Made by a program: the position numbers and the translations under genes
NCBI RefSeq assembly: GCF_024362695.1
Contig: NC_065422.1
Coordinates: forward strand, 5,393,534-5,457,533
Reading direction: 5' to 3'
Source: Pectinophora gossypiella
Lineage: Eukaryota; Arthropoda; Insecta; Lepidoptera; Gelechiidae
DNA length: 64,000 bases
Notes under the pieces: generated by a model
What the model was told of the DNA's origin: nothing
The model's input: only the letters and a program-made list of their open reading frames with translations
Database searches by the model: none
Shown here: in pieces, positions 21,916-33,090 of the stretch
Layout: every line of letters starts with the position of its first letter
How positions within the stretch are numbered: position 1 is the first letter of the stretch

Positions 21916-22157
21916 AAGGAAATCCACATAGATTCAGTATAACGTTAGCCCTATAGCATAGAATAAGGAATACGTATACAACGGCAACTCTGCGCTCCCC
22001 ACCAGCGGCTGAGCTAGGTTTACCTCACCCCCTCTCGGTCTTACTTTAGTCTTCAATCGTATGGGCGTCAGACGTCACACACACAGATGCGCGTGTAGGA
22101 TAACGTCAATGTGTAGTCTGTGTAAAACGTTTTTTTGTATGAAATAACATTCGGTTG

Positions 22158-22487
22158 ACAACAGCCTCCGTGGTCTAGTGGTTAGAGCGTTAGGCTCACG
22201 ATCTGGAGGTCCGGGTTCGATTCCCGATGGGGACGTTGTCGAAATCACTTTGTGAGACTGTCCTTTGTTTGGTAAGGACTTTTCAGGCTTGAATCACCTG
22301 ATTGTCCGAAAAAGTAAGATGATTCCGGGCTTCGGAGGGCACGTTAAGCCGTTGGTCCCGGCTATTAGCCGTAAAAACACCTCCACCAACACGCAGTGGA
22401 GCAGCGTGGTGGAGTATGCTCCAAACCCTCTCCGGTTGATTGAGGGGAGGTCTGTGCCCAGCAGTGGGACGTATATAGGCAGTTTAT
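22158..22487 (+). mobile_element. full-length SINE, family A2, 14-bp target duplication
   Basis: Head CCTCCGTGGTCTAGTGGTTA with B box GGTTCGATTCC, shared core, and a distinct tail ending CAGTGGGACGTATATAGGC. ATAACATTCGGTTG flanks it at 22144-22157 and 22488-22501. Confidence 0.9.
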
Positions 22488-22504
22488 ATAACATTCGGTT
22501 GCAA

Positions 22505-23225
22505 TTTTTCTTAACAAAACCTCGCAATAGACATGCTAGTTACAATCCAGGTAAAAAGTTTTAATGAGGTAAATCACATCAGCATGAGATTTTTCAAAAA
22601 GGTGCTTGCTAAGTTTTCACTATAAGAAACCACGATAAGCATTTTAGAACCGGAATGTCTTCAGGTATTTGCCATCCCTTCTTCCCTTAACCCCATTTCG
22701 AATAATAATATAATAAGCCAAGAATATTTCAGCTATGGGTATGCAATATACCACGCTAGGGCGCGCCTCGACGGAACGCCAGTTATTTTAGCTCGCTAGC
22801 TTCATTACACAGATAGTTCATGATTCGAATATCTAAACTAAAACTAATTGATATTATAATAATCCCGCTCGAGCTCAGGACAGCGAAGTGGAAGCTTTAT
22901 GGCGTTGCCCGATAATGCTCGCTAGACAAAATAAATAAAATAATGTTTGGTGTATCGTAGTCCTACTAGCGACAACCGGGAGCCAAGCTAAAAAACTAAT
23001 TTAAAAAAGGAAAGAATTAATATTTTTATATATTTTTTTAAAGGGTATTTTTATGTTGCAATTGTCAACAGGACTCATATTCTATATACGCAAGGAACCG
23101 AATCTCGACCTCTCGAACCTTTAGATTCCGCAACCAGGCGTGTTCATCAAAAAACGCTTGGCCCCCAGACGTTGGCAAGATCATTTCAAGAGAATTTCTC
23201 GTTCCGTTACACTTGGTGTTGTCAT
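22505..23225. other. no gene recognised
   Basis: No coding frame or familiar repeat found. Confidence 0.4.
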
Positions 23226-23231
23226 AGGACG

Positions 23232-23535
23232 TAACAGTGGTTGAGCGTTGGGCTCACGATCCGGAAGTCCCGGGTTCGAATCCCGGTGGACACATATCAC
23301 AAAAAAATACTTTGTGACCCCTAGTTTGGTTAGGATATTACAGGCTGATTGTCCAAAAAGTAAGATGATCCGTGCTTCGGAAGGCACGTTAACCCGTTGG
23401 TCCCTGTTACTACTTACTGACGGAAGTAAGTAGTCGTTACATGGGCCATGTCAGGGGCCTTTGGCGGCTCAATAGTAAGCCTGACACCAGGGTAGTTGAG
23501 GTTGGTACTCCACCTCACAACCCACACGATAGAAC
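23232..23535 (+). mobile_element. SINE, family A, lacking its first bases
   Basis: Starts AGTGGTTGAGCGTTGGGCTC, runs through core and tail to CCCACACGATAGAA. Confidence 0.8.
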
Positions 23536-23639
23536 TATGGTAACTGTCCTCCCCGCACCAATTGGTATCGGGCACTGACCCCTCTGGTTGGAACATAAAA
23601 CATAAGGATTACGACTATGTCCCAATTGGGGTAGGCCGG

Positions 23640-23855
23640 TCGGTAGGTAACCATTTATTTATTTTATTTTTAGTGCGTTGCATTTAGGATAATAACTTTT
23701 ATTATTATTATTATTATTTTTATGATTTTGGTTGGTTTTTCTTTTTGTTTCCGATTTTTTTTTCTGTGTATTGATTTCTGTCCTGTGTTGAATGTAATGT
23801 ACCTGTCTGTGGTGTCCGGAAGTAGGTAATAAATGTTTCTTTCTTTCTTTCTTTA
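23640..23855 (+). repeat. LINE-type 3' UTR with (TTTC)n tail
   Basis: Ends AATAAATGTTTCTTTCTTTC, like 11190-11215; contains a (TTA)n run at 23699-23720. Confidence 0.45.
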
Positions 23856-23881
23856 ATCCAACGTGATAGGTGGTGAGCCGT

Positions 23882-24165
23882 TGAGGAGCTCGGTGGCGCA
23901 GCGGTTAACACGTTCAGTCTGCGATTGTTAAAGTTAAGCAACTTTCACAAAGGCCGGTCATAGGATGGGTTACCACAAAAAAAAAGTTTTCATCTCGAAC
24001 TCCTCCGTGCTTCGGAAGGCACGTTAAGCCGTTGGTCCCGGCTGCATTAGCAGTCGTTAATAACCACCAATCAGTACTGGGTGGTTTAAGGCCCGATCTC
24101 CTTATCCATCCATAGGGAAGGCTCGTGCGCCAACAGCGGGGACGTTAATGGGCTGATGATGATGA
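23882..24165 (+). mobile_element. full-length SINE, family C, 13-bp target duplication
   Basis: Head TGAGGAGCTCGGTGGCGCAG, core CGTGCTTCGG...GGTCCCGG, then GGCCCGATCTCC and the GATGATGATGA tail. GGTGGTGAGCCGT flanks it (23869-23881, 24166-24178), splitting an older repeat. Confidence 0.92.
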
Positions 24166-24184
24166 GGTGGTGAGCCGTATTGCC

Positions 24185-24232
24185 ACTACTTGACAAGCGC
24201 TGAATGAGGGAAACCGTCGACCACGCGGGCGG
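24185..24232 (-). repeat. family P fragment
   Basis: AGCGCTGAATGAGGGAAACC and GTCGACCACGC match 37590-37620 in reverse. Confidence 0.5.
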
Positions 24233-24699
24233 GTTGTTTATCCATGTAAGTATACACAGTTGTTATATTGTAATAACGTATCACGTAGTTGGTGGCTATC
24301 GGTTGTTTAACGTGGCCCCAGTAATAGATTTATGTCCATACTAACCGGGATGCAACGAACACAACTTTGATGGCACATCCCTATTAAGTTATTAATAGAT
24401 TTAGGAAATTGCAGTTGTCTAGGCTATTAGAAATATTCCGACGTTCACATACTGGCCTGGCCTGTATGGCCTGAGGCCTGGTGACCTGTAACACAGGCTC
24501 ACTGCCTAGCTCGGGCACCAGTCTGCCACAACTGAACATTTAGTTAATAGTTTTATATTGTCACATTTCATATTTCCTTATGTTGAGTTGTGGTGCGAAA
24601 TAAAGATTCTTATTAATATTATTGTACTACAAGTACATAATTATACACATTTTCCACAGACGCGGTATTACAGGTTATTTTTCTGATGAGTTAAGTTTG

Positions 24700-24860
24700 T
24701 GAGTAGCCCAGAACGCTTGACTCTCTGTGAGGTCGCAGATTCAAATCCCACGGGCCTAAACCAATGATATTCGAATTTGTTTTAAAATTCGTGTTTGGAT
24801 GGAGGAAAGCGATGAAGGAAATCATCGTGATCACCTCCGAAATGCATTTCGGAGGTGACC
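24700..24860 (+). mobile_element. partial SINE, family B
   Basis: CTCTCTGTGAGGTCGCAGATT, GGCCTAAACCAATGAT and AATTCGTGTTTGGAT match 7310-7385; the rest is rearranged into a palindrome around 24835. Confidence 0.6.
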
Positions 24861-25132
24861 TAAGAAAATAATACCGAAAAATGTAACCGGTAATGTTACC
24901 GGTATGTAATCAGCCTACATACCGAAATTTAAATTAATTGAAGAAAAATGTTTCTTTTTCTATTATATAAAGTTTTTTCGAGAAAATAAAATATTTTAAG
25001 AGGTATAAAATAAGCGATTGTAATTTTTTTTTAATACTTAGTTACAAGTAGCCATTTCTTGACCAACAACATAGCACGCTATGTTGTTGGTCGGTGACGG
25101 AACGGACTAGTGGGCGTTGCGCCATACAAATT

Positions 25133-25290
25133 CAAATTCAAAAATATCTTTATTCAATAGGTAACATAGTTACACTTTGAATCGTCATTTTTTACATAAC
25201 GAACGTCCCATCCACCTAAAACTACTGCAGCTTCTCACAATCTGTATAGCCGGGGAAAAGAAGCTGCAAGAAAAACTTCGGTACAAAGAA
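25133..25290 (-). repeat. LINE 3' end with GAATTT tail
   Basis: Reverse complement of the end at 47755-47882 (GAGAAGCTGCAGTAGTTTTA, then ATGTTACCTA...AATAAAGATATTTTTGAA). Confidence 0.7.
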
Positions 25291-25595
25291 TATATTTTTG
25301 CTTGTGCCAGGACGGATACAGTCCTGCCGGGTCTGCATGATAACCGCACCGCGCGCGGCGCGAATTATATCGAGCGCTTCGACCAATAAACGATACGAAT
25401 GCTATCTACGTAGATGGACGTCAAACGGCTATTGGTCGAAGGCTTATGCGTGCGGTGCGGTTGCCGTGCAGGGCCTACTGGTATGATACGGTGTAGTGGG
25501 CACGGACCTTAAGACTAAACTAAGACCTAGAGGGGGTGAGGTTGGCGCCTGATATGAATTGAAGCGAGGCGGGGAGCTACCGTTCTACACGTAGT

Positions 25596-25891
25596 CATCA
25601 TCATCAGCCCATTAACGTCCCCACAGCTGGGGCACGGGCCTTCCCTACGGATAAATAGGGAGATCGGGCCTTAAACCATAACGCGGGCCCAGTGCGGATT
25701 GATGGTTATTAACGACTGCTAATGCAGCCGGGACCAACGGCTTGACGTGCCTTCCGAAGCACGGAGGAGCTCGAGATGAAAACTTTTTTCTTTTGTGGTC
25801 ACCCATCCTATAACCGGCCTTTGCGAAAGTTGCTTAACTTCAACAATCACAGACCGAGCGCGTTTACCGCTGCGCCACCGAGCTCCTCATA
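25596..25891 (-). mobile_element. full-length SINE, family C, 11-bp target duplication
   Basis: Reversed: CATCATCATCAGCCCATTAA at the left and CGCTGCGCCACCGAGCTCCT at the right. CTACACGTAGT flanks it (25585-25595, 25892-25902). Confidence 0.9.
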
Positions 25892-26223
25892 CTACACGTA
25901 GTATTATTCTTTATTGTAAGCATGCTAAAGGCTAAAAATATGTGTGTGTATTTTTTCCTGCAGTTTAGCATCCCGTCATCCCTGGAACTGACACCCGCTA
26001 TCTCAGTTCCGGGGTATTGGCACTGCCAACTAGCATTCGATCGCTTGACATTTTGTCGGAAGTGACGCTATATAGAACATTTTATGGGTACGAAAATAGT
26101 TATTACAACCATTTGTAGGGTTCTCTTAATTTTCTAAGTTCAATCTATGTTTTAAAATCATTCTTGAAAAAAATCTTGTAGTAAAAACGGGATAATGCTA
26201 GGTAGATGATGATATTTTAGATT

Positions 26224-26525
26224 TTATGTTATGGCAACACTGCTTGGATCTGGAGTAGGGTTGTGGACCCTCCGGTATAAAAGCAGTGGTGCTGCTAGTG
26301 CAGGGGGATCCCGAGTCACCCGTTGTGCATGAAGTTCTGCGTGTATAAGTCGTACATTAGTACACGGCTTAATTAAAGCACATAATAACGGGTTCTTACC
26401 GCGTTTAAATGGGGATATGAGACTCCCGATATTTTGACACTGTTGCAAGTGCCATGATCACGGGATGACTGATGAGATTGGAGTGGAGTAGGTAGATCCA
26501 TAATTTTCTACGGGCAGACATATCT
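26224..26525. repeat. interspersed repeat with a close second copy at 28073-28230
   Basis: From 26375 to 26525 the order TAACGGGTTCTTACCGCGT, GGATATGAGACTC, CATGATCACGGGATGACTGA and TTTTCTACGGGCAGACATAT is the same in both. Type of element unknown. Confidence 0.75.
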
Positions 26526-26629
26526 GTCTACCCTCTTTCTTTGCCGCTTGTTTATGTTTTTGATATCGGAATGTTCGGAACCATCTGAACATTCCGATAC
26601 ACACACACGGCTAGTCCACGGCTTACCCA

Positions 26630-26775
26630 TGCCGCCCCCGTGTGGTACGCATTGGTCTCTGAGACCCATCGCCAAAGACTGCGGGCTCAGCAGTCCAAGG
26701 CGTTGTGCACCATCGCGGACGCGCCGAGATTCATTCACGAAGTTACGCTTCGCGGACGTCGACACGCGATATCAA
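26630..26775 (+). pseudogene. jockey-like reverse transcriptase C-terminal fragment
   Basis: Reads QQSKALCTIADAPRFIHE then TLRGRRHAI, resembling the QSKxLRxIxxAPWY region after the RT domain of jockey-type LINEs. No RT motifs, so a relic. Confidence 0.6.
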
Positions 26776-26789
26776 TTATACATACATAC

Positions 26790-27048
26790 ATAAACTCACG
26801 CCTATTTCCCACCGGGGTAAGCAGAGACTATAGAATTCCATTTGCTTCGATCCTGACACACTTCTCTTGCTTCCTCCACATTCATCAATCGCTTCATACA
26901 CGCACGCCGGTTCAGAGTAGATCGTATAAACCTTTTCTAAGGACATCCCCAATTTGGTTAATGTAAGTTCTACTCGGTCTTCCTCTGCCAGACCTACCAT
27001 CAACTTTCGCTTTATATACCGCTTTACCGTGTTACCGCTTGATATCAA
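26790..27048 (-). mobile_element. LINE reverse-transcriptase C-terminus, frame-broken
   Basis: Reversed relative of 9178-9470 (GCGTGCGTGTATGAAGCGAT, GTCTGGCAGAGGAAGACCG). Several frameshifts; ends near GATATCAATTATC shared with 17747. Confidence 0.65.
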
Positions 27049-27197
27049 TTATCTATTATCCAAACGTGAATTTAAACACTTAAGTCTAATTCAGTGGTTT
27101 AGAGCACTCGGTATCCGAACCCGTAACCCTAATTCATTCATTTTACAACATAATAGATAGATGTGACTTGTCAAAAATTGTGGAATACGGCATAACA

Positions 27198-27315
27198 TAA
27201 CATAACAAATACTTTATTGCACAAACAGGAAAAAACAAAAGAGAAATAGAATTAGTACAATAGGCGGCCTTATTGCTAAGTAGCAATCTCTTCCAGGCAA
27301 CCTTTAAGTATAGGA
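27198..27315 (-). repeat. LINE 3' UTR fragment
   Basis: AACAAATACTTTATTGCACA and GTAGCAATCTCTTCCAGGCA match 7640-7765. Confidence 0.6.
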
Positions 27316-27609
27316 GATATTGAATATTAAGTAATATAGCGGGATAGTGCAGCATGGGAATACTTGTGCATATAAAAATAAATACACTTTCGACTACATA
27401 AACTACATAATAATAATACACATAATTATAATTGTTATAATAAATAAATATCACTACTTAAACTACTACATATACTATGGAAGAAAAGGAGTAGATAGAT
27501 TATGAAGATGAAGAGGAAATAGAGGTAAGGAAATGCGCCTTGACTTGCCGTCGGCATGAAGGAAACGATTATTATTTATTTACGATTTGTTTATTTAAAA
27601 ACGTTTTAT

Positions 27610-27840
27610 AGTTTTCTACGTTTTCCTCTTTAAAAACAACCGTCCGCCATTTCCCTGTCATTCCGCCATTTTGCACTATGATGACAAATGTCCGAATGAA
27701 CCGCATCGAAAGCACTTCGAACCTTTGTTGAGGACAATCCACTGACAAAAAGGCCCATTATCGCCGCAATAGAAGCATTTTCTTGCGCTGCCCACCCTGA
27801 TATGGGCGTGATTTTTGCACGAAGCGAGGTGCGACATAAG
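27610..27840 (-). pseudogene. retroelement gag/ORF1-type zinc-knuckle relic
   Basis: One minus frame reads SARKCFYCGDNGP and then GSKCFRCGSFGHLSS, a stop, and CKMAE. The second is a CX2CX4HX4C nucleic-acid-binding knuckle broken by one stop; the first is incomplete. Such knuckles are found in gag or LINE ORF1 proteins. No polymerase nearby, so a dead fragment. Confidence 0.6.
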
Positions 27841-28072
27841 TTTAGCATGCAGTACAATTTAATTAAAACGACACGGTAAGCAGTTATAATACGAAGACTA
27901 TACGTTTTCACTGCTGTTACAATAGAACTTGCCAACACGAAAGTTTACGACTACGTTATGCGAGAGAGCACCAATAAACGTTTAAAATAAAAATAAAATA
28001 TATCAAACATCGTTTATTTCCATTGTACGATCATCAAAGAAGACTTATTGAATATCAAGATTCTATTTTAAT

Positions 28073-28230
28073 TAAAACACATAATAACGGGTTCTTACCG
28101 CGTATAAAATGGGGATATGAGACTCTGGATATTTCGACACTGTTGCAAGTGCCATGATCACGGGATGACTGATGAGATTGGAGTGGAGTAGGTAGATCCA
28201 TAATTTTCTACGGGCAGACATATAAAATTA
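28073..28230. repeat. second copy of the 26375-26525 repeat
   Basis: Nearly identical over about 150 bp, differing at a few positions (CCCGATATTTTG versus CTGGATATTTCG). Confidence 0.8.
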
Positions 28231-28365
28231 CATAGAAAGACATAGAAAATGGGGAACGCTGAAGGCAGTCCTCATATATCTACTTCTGATGATTTATGAC
28301 TATCATTGTCTCGAAAGGATGCAAGCCAATTCTATATATTTAAGTAGGGAAAAAAATTAGGTAGA

Positions 28366-28490
28366 TCACTATCACTAATCTAAGAGCCACGCTCTTGTCG
28401 GTGTAGCATTCTCCATGCTACGTTATTACTACTGTAACTATGTTACCTACCGAATAAAGATATTTTTGAATTTGAATAAACCTCTCATTG
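28366..28490. repeat. RTE-like LINE end joined to a GAATTT-type LINE end
   Basis: GCCACGCTCTTGTCGG (reversed RTE-like end) is followed by AACTATGTTACCTACCG and ATATTTTTGAATTTGAAT in forward orientation. Confidence 0.55.
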
Positions 28491-28909
28491 TTATAATTTG
28501 CGAATAACAATAATTGGTCGATGGGGCTCCGGTCGCGTTCATTATATTCTGTAATTACGCAAATCTTCTCTGCCGGTCTATTGTTACCTATTAAATGTTG
28601 GTGGTAATGCGTGAATTATATCGTTTAATTTTCAAAACATACGAAATATCACGCTCGTTACCCCATCCGTCGGTATGGAAAGAAAAAAAGAAAAAAACAT
28701 TTATTTATTTCCAATTTAAAAAATATTTATTAGATTTAACCATGTCTTAGTGCTGCAGTTAAATTGCTTATGACATTTTGCAGGACATTGCATTTATATA
28801 CCAAATAAATAATAATAATAATATTGAACACCTAAATTACACATTGTGGAGGGCTTCCGAAATAAAAAAAGAATCTCCCTCAGCATAATGCCGTGACACG
28901 TGCGTGCTG

Positions 28910-29010
28910 GTACTGGTTACCAGCCAAATACCAGCCCCGCAGCCCAGTATTGGTTGGTAGATAACCTATTGGTACATAACCAATAGGTTATCCACGGTAA
29001 CTTTCACAAT
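28910..29010. repeat. cluster of short palindromes
   Basis: GATAACCTATTGGT and ACCAATAGGTTATC face each other at about 28959-28992; CTGGTTACCAG lies just before. May be a foldback remnant. Confidence 0.6.
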
Positions 29011-29099
29011 TTACTTTTTTGCCTTTAGTGCGCGACTGTACCTCAAGCATTGGGGCTGGAAGGAAATATCTAAATTAGAAAACTGAATATACATTTACT

Positions 29100-29840
29100 A
29101 TATTATAAATAATTTTAAAAATAAATAAACGGTCAGGGGACGAGTGGGAAACTCAAATATTTGAGGGGACGAGTGAGCACAGGGGACGAATTTCAGGGGA
29201 TCAGTGGGTACTGACCATTGATGTGCTTTTCCCCAGAAGGGCATTCCCACTTTGGGATCGTTCCCAGCAGTAAAATGTCGCAACAATTATGTAAAAAGAG
29301 CTTTATACATTGTTTTAAGTTTACGCGGTTATTATCATAATTATATATTATTATTATGTGTTTTAAAAGAGCTATATTATCTAATGTTTAAGAAAGAAAA
29401 ATTTGAAGAAAAGCAGCCAGTGTCCTTACTAGTTAAAAGATGTTACAAAAGGTACATTCCCATATTGGGAACATTCCCGAGATCATCACTGATAATGACC
29501 CAACTTATCGCAGACTTTTCACTACTTGAATGGAACCCATACAATACCGATATCACTCCGGACTTGTGGTCACACCAGGTTATCATCTTATCACGAAGTG
29601 TGAACGCCTTTGTAGCAATGCTAAGTTAGTACAAAACATATTTACATAAAATATTACGCTGGTGACTGATTACCTACAGCATAGACACGACCAAATGCAC
29701 CAAGCAACGTTTGCACCATGTTGTTAACTGCCAACTTAATCACTTCAATAGATTTTAACTACAATAATTATCATGTATGTTCGTGACATCATCAGAGAAA
29801 GCTATTAAACAGCTTAGCGTGAAATACATAATATATGTAT
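29100..29840. other. no gene assigned; one unremarkable 125-codon plus frame
   Basis: The frame at 29252-29629 has no recognised domain, and its start overlaps a repeated GGGGACGAGTG motif. I do not call it a gene. Confidence 0.35.
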
Positions 29841-29843
29841 ACA

Positions 29844-30058
29844 GGGTGTTAGTGACATCGTAACGAAAACTTTAAGGGTGATTCAGACCATCATCCTGAG
29901 TTAATATCAAGTGGAATTTTCCATCGCAAAAGTGGAATTGAAAATAAATTAAAAAACATAAAAATCTTTATGAATTTTCCACCAGGAAATTCCACTTGAT
30001 GTCAAATCATGGTCTGAACCATCCCCCTCAGTATGCGTTACGTTGTCACTTACACCCA
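29844..30058. mobile_element. full-length palindromic M2 MITE
   Basis: GGGTGTTAGTGACATCGTAA at the left and CGTTACGTTGTCACTTACAC at the right are inverted; CAAGTGGAATTTTCCAT and CAGGAAATTCCACTTGA are the inner arms. Confidence 0.85.
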
Positions 30059-30196
30059 TACCTACTTGTACGGCTGGTAGCCAAATAAAATAAAAAAAAA
30101 ACCCTAAACTTGTACCGGGTGTAAGTGCTAGTCAGAGGCACATCCAACACAAGATCATTGACAAGTACCCACGCTTCACAGAGCTGTCTGTTAGAC

Positions 30197-30500
30197 CTTT
30201 TTTTGACGTGACTTATTGTAGATTTGCCGCAGATGGCATTAACTACTTGGCCGGACAAATAGGGAGCGCTGAAGGCTCTCACCCGGTACAACGTTTAAGA
30301 CAACAGGTGCCCGTCTGAGGGTGCCCGGTTGGGCGCGAACCTCGGCTCAGGGCGTCGTCTGAGAGGAAAAATATTTGAAAGAATTAATTGACTCTGGTGA
30401 AATCGTCGACCATGCTAGCGGGGTCGGTATCGGGGTCCTGAAGTATTTGGGTGTCACGAGCTGATTGGCCGCCTCTATGGCTAGAGTAATCGGGTCGTCG
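30197..30500 (-). mobile_element. family P retroelement fragment
   Basis: TTTTTTTGACGTGACTTATTG (its poly(A) end, reversed), GCCGCAGATGGCATTAACTA, CGGTTGGGCGCGAACCTCGG, then ATTTGAAAGAATTAAT and GGGGTCGGTATCGGGGTCC. Forward partner at 37555-37846. Confidence 0.75.
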
Positions 30501-31536
30501 GGATCGTATATTATGTCCTTCGTGTCTGTTAGACCAACGTCATTCCATTTCATTCCAACCATTCACCATTTTGAGTCCGGTCACGTTGATTTGCTTGTCT
30601 ACCATAAAAAAAAACTACTTGGCCCCAGTGAGGGACTGCGGACGTCATTACAAATCATTATTATGTATGTTTAAATGTAATATATTATTAACGATATTAA
30701 CCAGCCTACACTCACTGATTTACCCGGATTTAGCGTCTGCTAATTGACTTTTAAACTCGTGTAGGTCACTGCTAACTATCCACAAACCATTTTGGTCGTT
30801 AAAATAGGATTTTGTGCTTTTGAAAAGTTAATTCCCATTTTAGGTCAGTCAAAACTTTGAATTTATAAGGGTAAAGTAGGAAAGTGAGTAGAACGGAACG
30901 TAAGATTGGGAAGAAAGTAAGAGAGGCTTTTTGGCGGGAAACGGGAACGGGACAGTTGCTTTCTTCATTGAGTAATCTAAATAATTAATACGAAGTGGTG
31001 TTTTGTGGTTAATGATCGCATTAAGTTAGTCGGAAGACATTCGTGAGTGTTATTATATTGGAGTATTCAATAAACAAAGTGTATCTGCCTATTTTCGCTT
31101 CGTGCCAGGAAGCCGCTTCATAACTCGAAAGTTTATGCGGACTTTTGAGTTAATTCGTTTGGGGTTCAGAGTAGGAGTCTACTCCGAGGGTGGGGGCTTA
31201 GGTTTCATCATCATCACCTTTCATCATTTCATTAATCATCAAGAAAAAAAATACGTCAGACATGGCTGTATGGGCATAGTTCCCTTTGCCTTACCCTCTG
31301 TCATTACGTTGTAGGTATTTTTGAATAAAATGTACCCCAGTTATGAGAAATTGGGTAATTATCATATTAAATTTCAACAGCGCCATCTATATTACTTTTG
31401 GGGAACGTAGCCTAGAAAGTCCCTTATTGGTGCGCGGCGGAGAGTCAGTTCTGTATGTAATAAGCAAGTACGATCACGAGTACTAATATGTATGTATACA
31501 CTTTGAAACCATGTCACATTAACTTTTTTGGCAAAT

Positions 31537-31783
31537 ACTAAAAACAATTACAAATGAAACTTAAACACTTCTAAACACGAAATGACATAAATAATTAACA
31601 AAAATAATGCTATTTACTGCACTCGTCAAAAAGCCCGCCCCTGACTTATCCGGGCGCGAAGGTGCCCATTACACTAGCCGCATTTCCTCGCTGTACAGCA
31701 ATCGGCAACCTTTGCGCCAAGAACAAACCGGCACGGGGGTCATCTCCACTCTCTCTTAAACGACGTCCGATTTCCGCTATAAA
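31537..31783. mobile_element. 247-bp insertion into an M3 MITE, 10-bp target duplication
   Basis: TTTGGCAAAT lies on both sides (31527-31536, 31784-31793), and uninterrupted M3 copies have TTTGACAAATTGAA at this place. In reverse one frame reads FLAQRLPIAVQRGNAASVMG, perhaps a LINE fragment. Present also in unit 3. Confidence 0.7.
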
Positions 31784-32084
31784 TTTGGCAAATTAAACCA
31801 TAAGTCTCATTAAATGTCAAATATGATAGTGCGACAGGGCTCTAAAGTGGGTACGTAGCATTCTTTATTCTAAGGTCTTGTATTTATAAAATCTACCGCC
31901 CCGGTCTGTTTGTCTCGCTTTGCCACCTCCGTACGCAGCATAGAATTTAATTCACTACTCTACAAGTTTTTAGTAAACTTAGTTTGACTCACAAACAAAC
32001 TAAAATTAGGTACAAATTAGTTTTACAAAGTAACTAAACATGTGTTTGCGATGTCCGAGTTAGATAAATAGCAACTAGTAACAA

Positions 32085-32150
32085 GTGCGGGACCACAGAA
32101 TGGGGGTCCCACAAACGGGGCCTCGTGGTCCCCCATTTTGTGGCACTAAC
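32085..32150. repeat. hairpin within the tandem unit
   Basis: GGGACCACAGAATGGGGGTCC faces GTGGTCCCCCATTTTGTGG, with an inner GGGGTCCCAC element. Repeated in all three units. Confidence 0.7.
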
Positions 32151-32506
32151 TAGCTAACTTCTCCCGTTTTCTGTTTATTTTCTTTTGTTACCAACTTTAG
32201 GTTCGTTAAAAGCCTTTAAAGTCCAGATTATTTTGGGAGGTCTTTAAATGGTTTATACATTTGTTGAGCGAATAAACAAAACAGTGCAATTAAAATGTTT
32301 TCGAATTGAAATTCTGATTTGTAAGTAGGCGAAACAGTATGCTACTTTCCTCGAATACAGTATAGATGGCGCTATACAGGTTTTTTTTCGTTACTAATTA
32401 CACCGATAACAGAAATAATATATTATGCATCTTTTATCTTTGTTTTTGTAAATGATGACCCTTTTTATTACACTTCCACCCTTTACTATTCTGATCAAAA
32501 TATATA

Positions 32507-32730
32507 GGGTGTTAGTGACGTCGTAACGAAAACTTTGAGGGATGATTCAGACCATGATTCTGAGTTGCTATCAAGTGGAATTTTCCGTCGCAAAAGTATG
32601 GAACTGAAAATAATTTAAATAAGCTCTAAAATTTTCATGACTTCTCCGACAGGAAATTCCACTTGATATCGACTCAGAATCATGGTCTGAATCATCCCCT
32701 TCAGTATTCGTTACAGTGTCACTAACACCC
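32507..32730. mobile_element. M2 MITE, first of a pair in tandem unit 1
   Basis: Inverted ends GGGTGTTAGTGACGTCGTAA and CGTTACAGTGTCACTAACAC. The overlapping 87-codon frame is a by-product of the palindrome. Confidence 0.85.
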
Positions 32731-32764
32731 ATACCTACTTGTATGGCTACTGTATGTACTTGTA

Positions 32765-32990
32765 TGGGGTGTAAGTGACATCGTAACGAATAGTGAAAGG
32801 GATGATTCAGCTCATTATTCTGAGCTAATATCAAGTAGAATTTTCCATAGCAAAAGTATAGAATTGAAAAAAAAAAAAAATAACAAAAAAAAAAACATGA
32901 ATGTTGCGACGGAAAATTCCACTTGATATTAACTCAGAATCGTGGTCTGAATCATCCCCCTTAGTATTCGTTACGATGTCACTAACACCC
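32765..32990. mobile_element. M2 MITE, second of the pair
   Basis: Inverted ends GGGTGTAAGTGACATCGTAA and TTACGATGTCACTAACACCC around a poly(A) centre. Confidence 0.85.
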
Positions 32991-33090
32991 ATAAGCAATA
33001 CATAGGTAGCAACATAATTATATATACAGTATGATCCAAAATTCAAGCAACAATTATTTTTATATATGCTTCTGTCATTACACTGTATTT

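Larger units (their letters stand above)
30908..33090 (+). repeat. large tandem repeat, unit 1 (2183 bp)
   Basis: Starts GGGAAGAAAGTAAGAGAGGC. Holds an M1 MITE, an M3 MITE with a 247-bp insert, a 32085-32150 hairpin and two full M2 MITEs (32507-32730, 32765-32990). Ends within a truncated M1. No gene. Confidence 0.93.

Noticed and set aside
29252..29629. 125-codon plus frame as a gene
   Set aside because: No recognised domain, no splice context, and composition like its surroundings.
31102..31314. 70-codon plus frame conserved in all three tandem units
   Set aside because: Identity extends equally through non-coding parts of the unit, and the frame ends in an M1 MITE.
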